DNA of 64,000 nt from Vanessa cardui (lineage: Eukaryota; Arthropoda; Insecta; Lepidoptera; Nymphalidae), in the NCBI RefSeq assembly GCF_905220365.1, contig NC_061135.1, positions 6,043,501 to 6,107,500 on the forward strand, written 5' to 3'. Under the pieces are notes generated by a model, which saw only the letters and a list, made by a program, of their open reading frames with translations, was not told the DNA's origin and did no database searches. Shown here in pieces: positions 22,401 to 33,425 of the stretch; within the stretch, counting starts at the first letter, position 1; each line of letters opens with the position of its first letter. The position numbers were made by a program, and so were the translations under genes.

Positions 22401-25400
22401 ACCGGTTTTTAAAATCAATTTATATTATTTAGTAGAAGTTAAGGAACCCAGTAAATGTTGTGTTTTTTATTTCTAGTACATATTTAATATCATATTAAAA
22501 ATTCCATATTTAAATAGCGCGTAAAAACGCTACTTGGACAATATGGCGCTGCAATGGGGTCGGTGACGTCACTTTCTTGTATTTTAATCTGTGGTACATA
22601 TAGTAGAAAAGCAAAGTTTACAAGAAAGTGACTTCATCATGAGCCCGGCCAATCGGGAGCGTTTTGTGTCACGTGACAAACGTTTGAAAAAATGGATTTT
22701 TATTTATTGATTTTTGAATAAATTAAGTATTATTTTCAAGTTTCGTTAGTAAATAACCATTTTTAAACTCATAATATACACTGATTACAATAATTCACAA
22801 TATATTTTTCGCATTGTCAAATAGCCAATTGAATAAAATAAATGTTCAACTTACGGCCACTGCGTCATGTTCACGAGCCTGTTGGCGGCGGGCGGAGGAT
22901 TTTGTCCCGACGAGTTTACGAGCACATCACTCGGTCCCTTAGGAACTACTGCGGATAAAAAAACAAACACAATTATTATTAACAATTTATATTCAATAAA
23001 AAAAAATACACATGCCTATTAATATTTATAGCAAAAATAAATAGGATTTTTATAAACGATTCTATAGAAGTGGGGCATGAGATGCGATAACATCATTAAA
23101 CACTAATTAGCTGCCGTTTCATATCGAGAGGCCTGTTAACGTTTGGTCGTCATTCAGACACTTGTAATGAATGAGCATAGAAATTATAATTACGCACGGG
23201 TAACACGAGTCATTTGTTTGTTTTTATGTTAGAATTACACAACTCATTGTGATGACACACTTATAGTTTGCATGATTCAAATTAAATACGGCTTTTATGT
23301 AATCATAGTCATTGTTAATTCGTTTTAATTAAATTATTGAGGATAACTTGAAAAATGCGTATTGTTTGGGTGGGCATGGTCAGCTAGAGACGTCAGAAAA
23401 CGTGACTGGCTGTTTTATGTTTTCTTTTTATAATTTTTTACTTGAAATTAAAATAAAGAATTATAGTATATTACACGTCGATAAATCTATACTCATTACT
23501 TACATAAGAACGATATCTCAATACTGTATATAGTCAAACATTCAACAATTCAGCTGAACAATTCTAAGCAACTGTTGTGTAGTTTCTTCGAAAAGCGCGA
23601 TCATAATAACATACGGGGGACACAAAGAGCGTCCTATTTTAAATAGGTTAAAGATAAAGTGATCCTGCGACGACACACGCTCTAGAAGTGTCGCTAATCA
23701 CGTGTTCAGCGAGTCAGTATAATGATCATCATGAATTATTTATGTAAAGCTTGTGATGCATTTAAAATCCATTTAAAATGCATTCGAATAACGCATAATA
23801 CTAGACGTTTAACATCTGAACATATCAGCCTTTCTGTAGTGTAGTTGCCTCACGGGTAAAGAGCTAGATAAATATCTGTAGATGGATAGATGTGAAGTAT
23901 TTTCATTATTCTATGGCAGCTGTTCTCTGTTACCTTCGTCAAGTCGGAGATAGAATTTTTAAATAGTTGAGTTTTACCTCGTGTGAAGTGTATCATAGTG
24001 TATTGTTTGATCATATTATAGCCCTTCACAAAGGGTAAGGATAAACTTATATGTTTAAATTATAGTCATTTTAGAGGTAACTCTATTTGATATGCTAATT
24101 TTGATATTATTTTCATATCTAGTTAGTTACTAGATATCAATCTAAATGCTGCTAGGATTCATACCACTATTTCAAAGCGGCTCTGATTGTAATATGTAAA
24201 TATTTAAGCCTAATGTTAAAAGAGAGATGTCGGGGTAACACTCGGTTGGAACAAAATGGCTTTCGCATATTATGTTTTAAGCAAATACACTATAAAATAA
24301 ATTAACAACCGTTAATAAAAACGCCACGACAAAAACAATTAATATTAAAAATCGCGTGAGAATAAAAACAATAACAAAAAAGCTTAATAATGTATACTGT
24401 ATATAATAGAAAGAGACAGAGTGAGAGAGAACGAGACAGAAAGATAGCCTGAAGTGGGCGTAGCGCTTTTCCCCTATGTGCCGAATTCCAACAGTTTGCT
24501 CTACCTTGAGACCTTGGTGTCAACAGTGAGTTAGTAAACATATAACAGAATAAAAAGGCGCGTGTCTCACCGGCGCTGGTCTGCGAGGCGTGCATGGGCG
24601 CGGGGGCGGGCGCGCCCGGCGCCGCCGCGCGCACCGACGACGACATCACGTTCTGCGGACAACGGCGCTCGCTACACTCGGCTCATGTCGCGTGACTCAA
24701 CAACAGTGTAATCATTTCCTTAACCTTGATACTATATACTACTCAGAAAATGATCACAACTAAAGTGTAAAGTAAAAAAAGTAAAGTAACAGCCTGTAAA
24801 TTTCCCACTGCTGGGATAAGGCCTCCTCTGCCATTAAGGAGAGGGTTTGGAACATATTCCACCACGCGGTTCCAATGCGGGTTGGTGGAATGCACATGTG
24901 GCAGAATTTCGATGAAATTAGACACATTCAGGTTTCCTCACGATGTTTTCCTTCACCGCCGAGCACGAGATGAATTATAAACACAAATTAAGCACATATA
25001 TATAGTGGTGCTTGCCTGGGTTTGAACCCGCAATCATCGGTTAAGATGCACGCGTTCTAACCACTGGGCCATCTCAGCCAACTAAAGTGTGATGTATCTT
25101 AACCCAAGTATGTTTTAAATATATTTCGTTTCAGTTAAACTCGAAACGATATCGAAAATGAACTTACGTTATGTGGAACTGAATTTTGTAACGCTGTGGG
25201 CGAGAGCGGCACGTGAGGACCATTGCTCCCGCTGACTCCTCCTCCAGACTTAAACATAGGAAAACAATATGGATTCATAACCTAGTAATAGGTATGTGTT
25301 ATTAAACAACATTTTACTTTATTATGTACTAATTAACTACAATAATACAAAGGAGAGCTATATTTATGTAATATGTATAAATCAAAATAATAACTAAGTT

Positions 25401-28400
25401 TCTAAGTAAAACTTACTGGCAGGGCATTGTGCCAGTTCGCTAGAAACAACTCACTCATCGGCTATACCATTGCCAAACAATCATAGGTACTTTGTTTACT
25501 CTTCAGCGGTAAGCCAATAACAGGCATAGTTAATATTTATTAGACTGCCAATATAGTTTAGTAACTTACAGGTGGCCCATATGCTTTCTGCCTTGCAATA
25601 TTAAATTTATAAAATTATCCGCCCACGACGTATTATAGTTACATGTTTACTCAATATTTGTTCTATTATATTCAAATGTTGTTTACTGTTTTATATTACG
25701 TACAACGTGATTGCAGATTTCATACGTAATCACTTCTTTGAAAATTGAATTTACGCGTGTCGATAAACATATGATTTATAATGGAGGAATATACTTGCGC
25801 TAATGTAAACAACAAAAATACAAATTTTATTAATCACCTATTAATTAGGGATCAGAGATAAATTATATTTAATAAATCGACATCATTTTCACGTCCAATT
25901 AATGAATAACATTATATTAATATTGTAATAGGATTAATTTAAGCTTATTTTGTTTTATTTAATTACTTTAAGTAGGGCGTGAATTAAAATATATTCTGTA
26001 TGTATGTACTCATGAAATAAAAACTATCTCGATGACAAATCCTTAAATAATTGAAAGCCTAATAATCACACGCGTCAAAAATATAATATCACATTTTTGG
26101 AGTCGGTTAAAAACATAACAAAACGAACCATCCGATCGAATGACATAGTTCCTTATGTAACAATAACAAATGTAGTATGTAATTTATGTATACGACTATT
26201 TTTCATTTTCAACCTCATAGGTTGCAACAGAGACGCACATTGTGCGCATGTGACATGTATATTTAAATCCATTAATTGATTATGGATAGTTTGTTAAATA
26301 CTAAATCTAAAACTTTGCTACACTATGTTTATAAATATATATAGCATAAGATAAGGATAGTCATAAGTGCAAATTTAGAAAATTGTCTTGTAATGGCGTC
26401 AACGATAACCATCTTTCAGATACATAAAATAAACAGTCTAAGTCATACCAATACATACGTCAGTGATATAAAATTCGTCATATGACGCGAATTTACCGGT
26501 AGCTGATGGGGTGGCTGCGCCCGCTTGAGACGCGCGGGTGCGGTGGGCGCCGGGGTGGCGGACGCGGAGTACCACCCGCACGGACCGACGCTCTGCGTGC
26601 TGTGCACACCGTGCTGGAACACGTGTACAAATGACTATTTTGTAGAAAACGCTTCAACTCGATCCCAACATTACAAAATTTTACATCATTTATTTTAAAA
26701 ATACGTCATTTACTTGGAATATGGTGTATATACTTTCGTTGAATTTACTTACTTAATATCAACGTAATTGGGAATTAAAGAAAAATATATACTTATAATA
26801 ATTTTTAGGTAATCATTTATCGAAATAGTCGATTCAGAAAAACACTTCACCAATGGAAAAATAGAATATCGAGCTGTCGTTATACTTATCCTTGGCCAAA
26901 CCATAATGTAGCACTGCCGAGTATGAATGGATTTTTAAAAATAGATCATTATCCATTTGCAATCTACCCTCTCGTCCTGTCTGACGATTTATTGACCTAG
27001 TCAGATATATAATATGGGATCAATGAGCATTCAAAGTTTGCCTAAAATTATCATTCAATTGAAATATAATAGTATTATATTCTGGTGACCGTACACGATA
27101 ATCGTGACATTATAAAGTCAGTGTAATATAAGCACTGCGAATGCTGACGACGCATGAAAAGCGACAGCGAATTTATACATCTAAGTACTTTCAGAAATGC
27201 GTGGTGATGTTACCCCACTGATTTAGAAGCAGATTGTGACTTGCGATAAGAGAGGAGACATTGCTTTAGGCCTGAGTCACTGCAATTAAATACAAGAAAG
27301 AAATAAGAATGTTACGTTTCCATATCCGTCTGAGAAATTTTTTTGAAGGGCACCACAATTACCGAAGAGAACTGCCATTAATAATAACGAAATTGAAAAT
27401 CGTCAAAGAAAAAGACGAGGAAAATTGTCCAAAAGTTGTGTTGCTTTTGCAAGATAACGCGCCAGTTCACAAGAGTCAAGTTGAAATTGTAGCTCTATAT
27501 AATTACAGATGCCGACTGCTTATTCACCAACTTAGTATAAATTTAGCCTCTAACGACTTCGTCATCAAATTAAAAAAATGACGATTTACAGTGAACCATT
27601 ACGGACGAATATGAAGGAAAGAATAAGGTTTTTTTTTTTTAATAGTTGTTACGTTAATATTCTGAACTGCACAATGATATTTTAATGATATTAAAAAGTG
27701 TTTTGTTTTATAAAATTATGTTATTTACAATCCATAACACGCACTGATTTGATACCTTCGTCGGATCTAAGGTCCAATTTTGATAAAGTAAAAGTATGTG
27801 TTTTAATGATATTTAAACTGAATAGACCTTGAATATTTATTAAATAAAATACTTGACAACATAATAATCATAACAAAGTCACAATACATTATAGAGTTTA
27901 GTCATCACCGAGTGAGAATCACTTGTTCAAATCAAAAGAAAAAGACAACAAGTACAAAAAAATGAGAGAACGCAATACATATGCTTCGTCCATCTGACTA
28001 TAATGAGTGAAAAATATGGATTAATTTTAAAAGTTATGCACAGCAATGTTTTGTTCATAGTTATTACAGCAATAATAAAAGACTAATGTGGTTTTTAATG
28101 TTTACTACGACACGTCAAAGTTAACGATCCATTGAAAACTGAACTTGGCCGCACGCCAGATTATTGCGATGCAAGTACTCAACACTCAAAGCAATATGGT
28201 CGGCGACTACTGTCTACAAACATTTTCTCATTATTTAAATTCTCACAGATCTTATTCAGTTCCTTTGTTCCAATTATAATTTGAATTTACATTCATCACA
28301 CCAAAAGTGTACACATTTTGTAAACTATTATGCTAAAGATGATATGCCAAATAGATACTTATTAAAACAATTTAATATTATGTAAGATTTCCTTTACAAT

Positions 28401-28807
28401 ATTTTAAGTGGATCTATATCATATAAGTAGATTCTACATCACGTAACAATTCCTAAAAATCATGGAGATTGACCATTAAAGGAACATGTTTAGGAGTTAT
28501 TTTTTAATGGCAAGCGTCATTAATATATAACATTGCCTCATTGTGGGATACCAGAGAAGGAATGCGACACAATCATTCTCTTGTTTGCCATACAAGCGAC
28601 CCGATTGAACACGTAACTTATTATAAACTCCGATAACGCAATACGGTAAGATTAATATACCTATTATTATATTATATACGCATAAATTATAACTTCGTTT
28701 TTACAATGGTAGATTAGCGAAATATAACTTTCGAGTAATATTCGAAAAAGGGAATGTACCTGCGCCAACGGCGGATGAGCTTGGTGGCGATGCACGTCCG
28801 AATTCAT
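16464..28807 (-). CDS. Csk: C-terminal Src kinase (Csk), 14 coding exons
   Basis: Exons 28760-28807, 26497-26613, 25168-25248, 24571-24652, 22855-22948, 20829-20975, 20333-20423, 20122-20241, 19175-19298, 18703-18868, 18068-18235, 17132-17348, 16831-16917, 16464-16718; about 598 residues, all phases agree. Csk is the cytoplasmic tyrosine kinase that phosphorylates the C-terminal tail of Src kinases and shuts them off. Residues 1-140 are Gly/Ser/Pro/Ala-rich with no SH3 seen. SH2 starts near 141 (WHHGAISRERAEALL, FLVREST with the phosphotyrosine Arg at 167). A Pro-rich linker follows, then the kinase: GKGEFGDV 317-324, VAVK Lys338, HRDLAARN 429-436, DFG 449-451, [21 protein letters not shown]. 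The activation loop has no tyrosine, as in Csk. The 5' UTR is spliced at 28850/28851 and has a 4-codon uORF. The C-terminus is uncertain: a weak donor GTCAGC after AHAHQ (16536) could lead to one more small exon. MITEs, a SINE and LINE pieces fill the introns. Confidence 0.93.
16946..17082. repeat. Minisatellite, 4 x 35 bp, in a Csk intron
   Basis: Four near-perfect tandem 35-bp units starting at 16946, 16981, 17016 and 17051 (TCTACTACATAGAATCGACG then CGCACCGTGGTGCCA). Each contains the small hairpin GCACCGTGGTGC. It fills much of the 214-bp intron between the two kinase exons 16831-16917 and 17132-17348. Confidence 0.95.
17388..17765 (-). mobile_element. 3' end of a non-LTR retrotransposon (minus strand)
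   Basis: Minus-strand fragments of a typical LINE C-terminus (FYNRIPESVQ, FKKIIKERLCAKGYYTI) in shifted frames at about 17760-17600, then a 3' UTR with CCGGTTCTTCTC and a short GTTTGAG repeat tail near 17388. A T-run sits at 17514-17532. In the Csk intron 40 bp from exon 17132-17348. Confidence 0.7.
17835..17974 (+). mobile_element. LINE 3' UTR fragment, same family, opposite strand
   Basis: Carries the same 3' UTR marks as the neighbouring minus-strand copy (GAGTTTCTTGCCGGTTCTTC, CCGAACCGGTGGTAG, TTGAATAAAGT) and ends in a TTTTGAT repeat tail. 5'-truncated. Confidence 0.65.
18407..18656. mobile_element. hAT-type MITE, 250 bp
   Basis: Terminal inverted repeats CAGTGGCGTAGCT / AGCCACGCCACTG and an 8-bp target duplication with one change (CACTTATG 18399-18406, CACTAATG 18657-18664). 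No coding capacity. In the Csk intron between exons 18703-18868 and 18068-18235. Confidence 0.85.
19395..20083. mobile_element. MITE with 35-bp inverted ends
   Basis: Arms 19395-19429 and 20049-20083 are inverted 35-mers with one mismatch (TATACTATTTGCGCTGTAGC then TTGGTGCGGGTGACA). The interior has a short + strand frame ending in an acidic/Ser stretch (SDNSDVPDSDMSLDE) at about 19630-19686, possibly a trace of an ORF. Superfamily not assigned. Inside a Csk intron. Confidence 0.75.
20490..20765 (-). repeat. Lepidopteran interspersed repeat fragment
   Basis: Degenerate copy of a repeat widespread in Lepidoptera, in minus orientation here; the marks are AGCGCCAATGTCTATG and GCGACCATTTACCA, which recur in reverse orientation at 29135-29365. 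In the Csk intron next to the SH2 exon. Confidence 0.5.
22392..22826. mobile_element. MITE family M, copy 1 (435 bp)
   Basis: Terminal inverted repeats GGCTATTTGAC / GTCAAATAGCC. About 90% like copy 2 at 57594-58038 over its full length. Contains a CRE (TGACGTCA, 22564-22571) and an E-box (CACGTG, 22670-22675). It ends 28 bp from the Csk exon 22855-22948, on the splice-donor side. Confidence 0.85.
24769..25078 (-). mobile_element. tRNA-derived SINE, 310 bp, with 12-bp target duplication
   Basis: Minus strand: A-box TGGCCCAGTGG (25061-25071), B-box GGTTCAAACCC (25018-25028), then a body common in Lepidoptera and a short simple tail. Flanked by perfect 12-bp duplications CAACTAAAGTGT (24757-24768, 25079-25090), so the ends are exact. 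Lies in a Csk intron. Confidence 0.93.
25417..25458 (-). CDS. Csk: Possible alternative first coding exon of Csk
   Basis: Minus-strand ATG at 25456-25458 opens MSELFLANWHNALP and ends in a strong donor (CCA|GTAAGT) in phase 0, which joins in frame to the Csk exon 25168-25248. It would replace the first two exons (55 residues) with 14. Exon 26497-26613 also ends ...LP in phase 0, so the two starts are interchangeable. Support is the open frame, donor and phase only; no transcript evidence. Confidence 0.45.
27309..27640 (+). pseudogene. Mariner transposase C-terminal remnant
   Basis: The + frame reads VVLLLQDNAPVHKSQV, which holds the second catalytic Asp region of mariner transposases, then a changed version of the last catalytic block (LASNDF where the family has an SPDLAPSDF-type motif). 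The N-terminal half is not recognisable and termini were not found. Sits in Csk intron 1. Confidence 0.75.
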
Positions 28808-28850
28808 ATCTGGAGACGATTAGCACCTCCCTTCACGGGCACCTCATTAT
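28760..28850 (-). promoter_or_regulatory. Csk first coding exon with 5' UTR and short uORF
   Basis: Exon begins after a TTAACAG acceptor (28851-28857), so at least one non-coding exon lies upstream. Its leader holds ATGAGGTGCCCGTGA, a four-codon uORF (stop included: five codons), 21 bp before the main ATG at 28805-28807. Confidence 0.55.
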
Positions 28851-29134
28851 CTGTTAACAAAAACAGTTAACTTTAAATAAAACAACAAAATAATATTTAT
28901 TTTTCTCTGAACCGGTGGATTTTTAAGCCTTAATGTTGCTTCCTCTTTAGCAATGAGATAGCATAATGAACGTGATAAACTGAAAAACTGCCAACAGATT
29001 TTCCGACTGTATTGACCAATGTATTAGTGATTCATGAGAAAGGTTTAGATGTATAATTAAGGTCGTTGTGTAAACTGCCTAAAATATAGAAATATATTAT
29101 ATTGTATTCATTTTTTTTTTACTAAAAAAGGCGA

Positions 29135-29365
29135 ACGTTTAAATAGGCAACCTGATAATAATTGATCCCCATCGCCGTAGACACTGGCGCCGTATGAAAT
29201 ATTAGCCATTCTTTTAAACATCGACCTTGGGACCTAAGATATGCCCCTAATGTCTGTACTTACATTGACTCACTTACCCTTCAAACTGATACACAAAAAT
29301 ACTAAGCGTAACTGTTTGGCGGTAAAATATTAGGTGGTACGTATCCAGACGGGCTTAATAAACAT
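29135..29365 (+). repeat. Lepidopteran interspersed repeat fragment
   Basis: Degenerate copy of a common lepidopteran repeat: CACTGGCGCCGTATG, GACTCACTTACCCTTC, CTGTTTGGCGGTA, GTATCCAGACGGGCTT in order. Same family as 20490-20765, opposite strand. Confidence 0.6.
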
Positions 29366-32300
29366 TTTATGTAGACTTATTCTACCCGTCAACACCATAT
29401 GGCCAAAACCGAGACGGATGGTATTATGAATAGAAAATTTATAATGAATACAAAATAAAACGTAAATTACGCCTTTGAATCCAAATTTGGTTCATATATT
29501 TTTTGTTTTAATATCGTTTGAGTTTTCTTAACCTCATTCCTCATTTCCTTATGTCATGCTGTGGGCGGGATCATCCCGAAATAAATCAGCCGTACTGCAA
29601 GAAAACGCATTTTTGTTGACATTCAAATAAACAAGTATAGGTTGCGGCTGGAAGCCTTTTTCTGTTTAATAACTGGAAGGCAGACCAGTAAATACAAGCA
29701 CTTCATGTAAGGTGACTGTTGACCCTCACTGACAAGAAATATTCGTTATTCTTTCAGTGGGGCGCCAAATATGGAAAAACCTAAAATGTTCCATGGTCAT
29801 GGTAATAATAAAAAAATAAAATACTAAATGATTCGTACAATTTTTTTATGTTTCCTGTGAAGATTTATTAATTGCAAAAATAAAACGTGATGAATATAAT
29901 AATGCAACAATATTGACAGAAATTTGTATACATTGTACATGTGTGCTAAAATTGTAATTAAATATTACTTTGTACATAGAAAGCAAGCATATTGAAACCC
30001 AGACGATATCGCGTTACGTACACGAACTCGAGTGTCTGAGACCAATGTGTTTCTCATTGGGTAATGTAACAAGTACATAAAAAGGTAAATATTTAAAACA
30101 TCCACTAGGAACATAATTTAGCGGGTACTTAGTTGTATAACAGTACCACATAAATATATAAGATTTTTAACAATAACATCGAGAATATATGATTTATTGT
30201 TTGTATTTTCCACTGACTGACTACTTTTTTTTAAATTTATATAAAATTAATATACATATTACTTAAAAGGCGTTTAATTTTGGACGCTTGGTGGTATGAA
30301 AATATCCCAATATAACTAAATTGGATTGAATCTGGCATTTATTTCACAGCCAACTCTTGATGTGCGATATCATCAAGTAGAATAATATAATAAAACCACA
30401 ATCTGTTAAGTATAATTAAAACTAAGCATTATGCAATCGAGTTTTGATATAAACTCAACAATTTTAAAATTCTTAAGAAACACTAAGGTTACGATATAAT
30501 GTAGATTGGTTGTATTAACAAACTTATAATATCGCCTTACTTTACCCTTGTCTCGTGTTACGACACTGAATCATTTAACTAAAATATTTTTCCGACAAGG
30601 TCTAATTTGCAAACATACGTCACCATAATCTGCGACAAATGAAACAAAGCCGAATATTATTTATACGGGCTATGTAGGAGTGGCCCGCTGAATCACTCTC
30701 ATTCTCCCGCCGATAATATATAGAACATGCGAATGTACATATAGCCGGCGGAGCGTGTCGAGTATCGTGATTCTACTTCTATTACGCTTCTGTGAAGTAA
30801 TTTATTTAAACGTTTACAATAACAGGAAAATCGTTTTTACTACTTATGTAAACAAACAACGCCAGAGTCAAAGATTGGCGATTTATTTATATGTGATAAT
30901 GTTTTACGTTGCTGTTCGCGATACGACTCGAGACATTACAATAACAAAAATTGAATAAATTAAAGTTAAGGAGTGGACGTGGTAAAGTGTTTATCTACGA
31001 AGAGACTAATACGCTCGTATTTGTAACGCAATATCGCTACACCGTGTCGAGTGGACGGGAACGCGTATTAGTTTACTGCCAACTTCCCACACCACACCGC
31101 AATGCGCAAATAAACAAGTACATTGCGATTATTTAAAACGTGTGTCTATAATACTGTCGTCAAATTAATGAGACATGACGCTTTCATCCCGTTCGAATTT
31201 ATATAAGCGGGTGCCTACCTCGCACTAATTAAATAATCGGCATAAGTTTAAAAAATCGAATCCAACTGCAATTAATTCAACAAAGCCTCGATCACATATA
31301 ATATTATAGATCTTATCTTATTCATTTCTTTACAAAAGTAGAAAATTTACATTTTGTCTACTTTCACTCCTAACGAGGTGATATAAATCTACGAAGCTTT
31401 TATTGTATGCAAAATGAGCTTATGTTACGGGGGTGTCAAGTCTACTTTTAGCAAAGAACTTTTTATTGACTGTTTAAATAGTTCTTTAGAAATAGGTTTA
31501 CGGTAAAGGACAGAAATATAATTAGATCGTCTGATGTTTAAATATGCAAATAGATAATAACAAAGGAGCGAATATGGTAATATGTAACTTTTCACATGAG
31601 CTAGCCCGAATTCGAGTGTGTTTATAAGACGTTGCGTAAGCCGACGGGCCGGCGATTAGCCAGTTTTTGCCGCATGCGTGGCTGCTAGCGTCGGCGCCGC
31701 TTGCACGCCAATACAACGTTTTCTACATACCAAAACGATAACTTGTTTTTATCACGCCATTAAACGACACCTCATGGTCAAATGCAGACATTATTGTAGT
31801 GATAAAGCGATCTTTATATCAGTTACGCTTAATTGTTTTCGTGTCACAATAATGGAAATCATAGAAAAGATAATATACACCTGTATGTCATATGCAACTA
31901 TGAAGTAATCTTTCGTTGGTAATGTACAATAAGTTATTCATAAATAAATAAATTTTAAAAGACGAAAATTCTCCAAGATTACAATCGGCTTGATATATTT
32001 GGTTACTATTCAAATTTAATCTTCTAATGACATTAAATTAAAAAAAAAATACTTTCAACTGCGCGTAGATTCGGAACGTTAATATTTAAATAAACAATTT
32101 CTCTTTTGGACATCCCTAGAGTAGACCGACAAGTTGCATTGAAATCATAACTACGAGCAAAGAAACCGCGCGGGGATGCAGGCGCGTGCCGAGTTGAACG
32201 ACCACTCCACCACGCGCACGTTTCACTTTCATTTCATCCACTATACGTATTACGAACGCCTCCTAGTGTGTCGAGTGCCAATTTTACTAATGTTTGTTTA

Positions 32301-33059
32301 TAGTGTTGATCTTGACGATACGTCGATATTGCTACTCATAAGACATTTTTATTGAATAGGTATTTATCAATAATATTTAGCTATGGTAGTAGTAAACACC
32401 CAGTTCAGCTATGATAACAAAAACTAGGTGATTACTCGAGCAACGGCATCTTTGATGAGTTGTGTTTGCACTGATTCACACATGCGGAACTGTAGTTGTA
32501 AGTACATTATAAATTTGGTTAATCCAAGTCACCTTGAAAGTAAAATAATGCAATGTTAAAAAAATGAAACATTTATGACGAAAATATTTTTTTATATGAA
32601 ACGAAGCTGTCGTTAAATAAAACACCTTTATTCTAAATAGCGGAAGTTGATTATGTGTTCGTTCTTTCACTTCCTCCTCCTCCATTTGTCATTTCAATTC
32701 CAGTTTCACATTGTAATAAAATCCGTTAAAACAATATTTTCATTTTATTCTATAAAATCGATGAAAATGACGTAGTTAACTCACTATACTTAGGTAACTT
32801 TATTACAGTTAATATTTCAAAAATACATATTCATATAAACATGTGTCCCTTTGGCTAAACTTTTTCTTCTTTTGAAGAGAAAGCTTGATACGGACGCTGC
32901 ATAGCGGAACTTGCGTTTAATCCGAGTTGGATATACGTGGCGGATTTTCATCCGGCACATGCAAGTTTTCCTCGGGAAATTTTTTCTCAGCTTCGAAATT
33001 AAGTAAAATTCAGGAACTTTTGGCTGAGTTTGCAATCGAAATTACCATGTATCAATAGA

Positions 33060-33425
33060 AAAATACCAATTCGCGTGTTTTAACCATTGGGCAATCACGG
33101 CTACGAGTATTCAAATACATATAAATATTATTATTTATTCTATGAATGTGACAAGATTTAAAAAAATTAAATGAGATTTAAGGTTTATTCATTAGTTTCG
33201 GCCATAGCGCCCGTTTTCGTCGAATATTAAACCAATTTAATAAATGCATAGGATTAATAACGGGGCAAAACTGTGCACAAAAGCGCAACTGCAGCACTCA
33301 TTTGGGTACTCCGATGAGACGGCAACCCGACACAACCAGGGTAAAATTAGAGCCCAACGGATTTACGTACAATCCGAAGCAAAGGAATATAACACTGCTT
33401 ATGATCCGGGGTTCTAATAAAAAAA
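33060..33425. repeat. Degenerate SINE head and interspersed repeat
   Basis: 33075-33105 resembles the minus-strand A-box end of a tRNA-like SINE (GTGATTGCCCAATGGTTAAA on the minus strand). From 33225 to 33425 the sequence resembles another repeat frequent in Lepidoptera (GAGACGGCAACCCGACAC, CAACGGATTTACGT). Both are worn; boundaries are approximate. Confidence 0.4.

Noticed and set aside
24769..25078. tRNA gene
   Set aside because: A- and B-boxes are present but no cloverleaf with anticodon arm can be drawn, and the 12-bp target duplications show it is a SINE. The same applies to 59541-59604.
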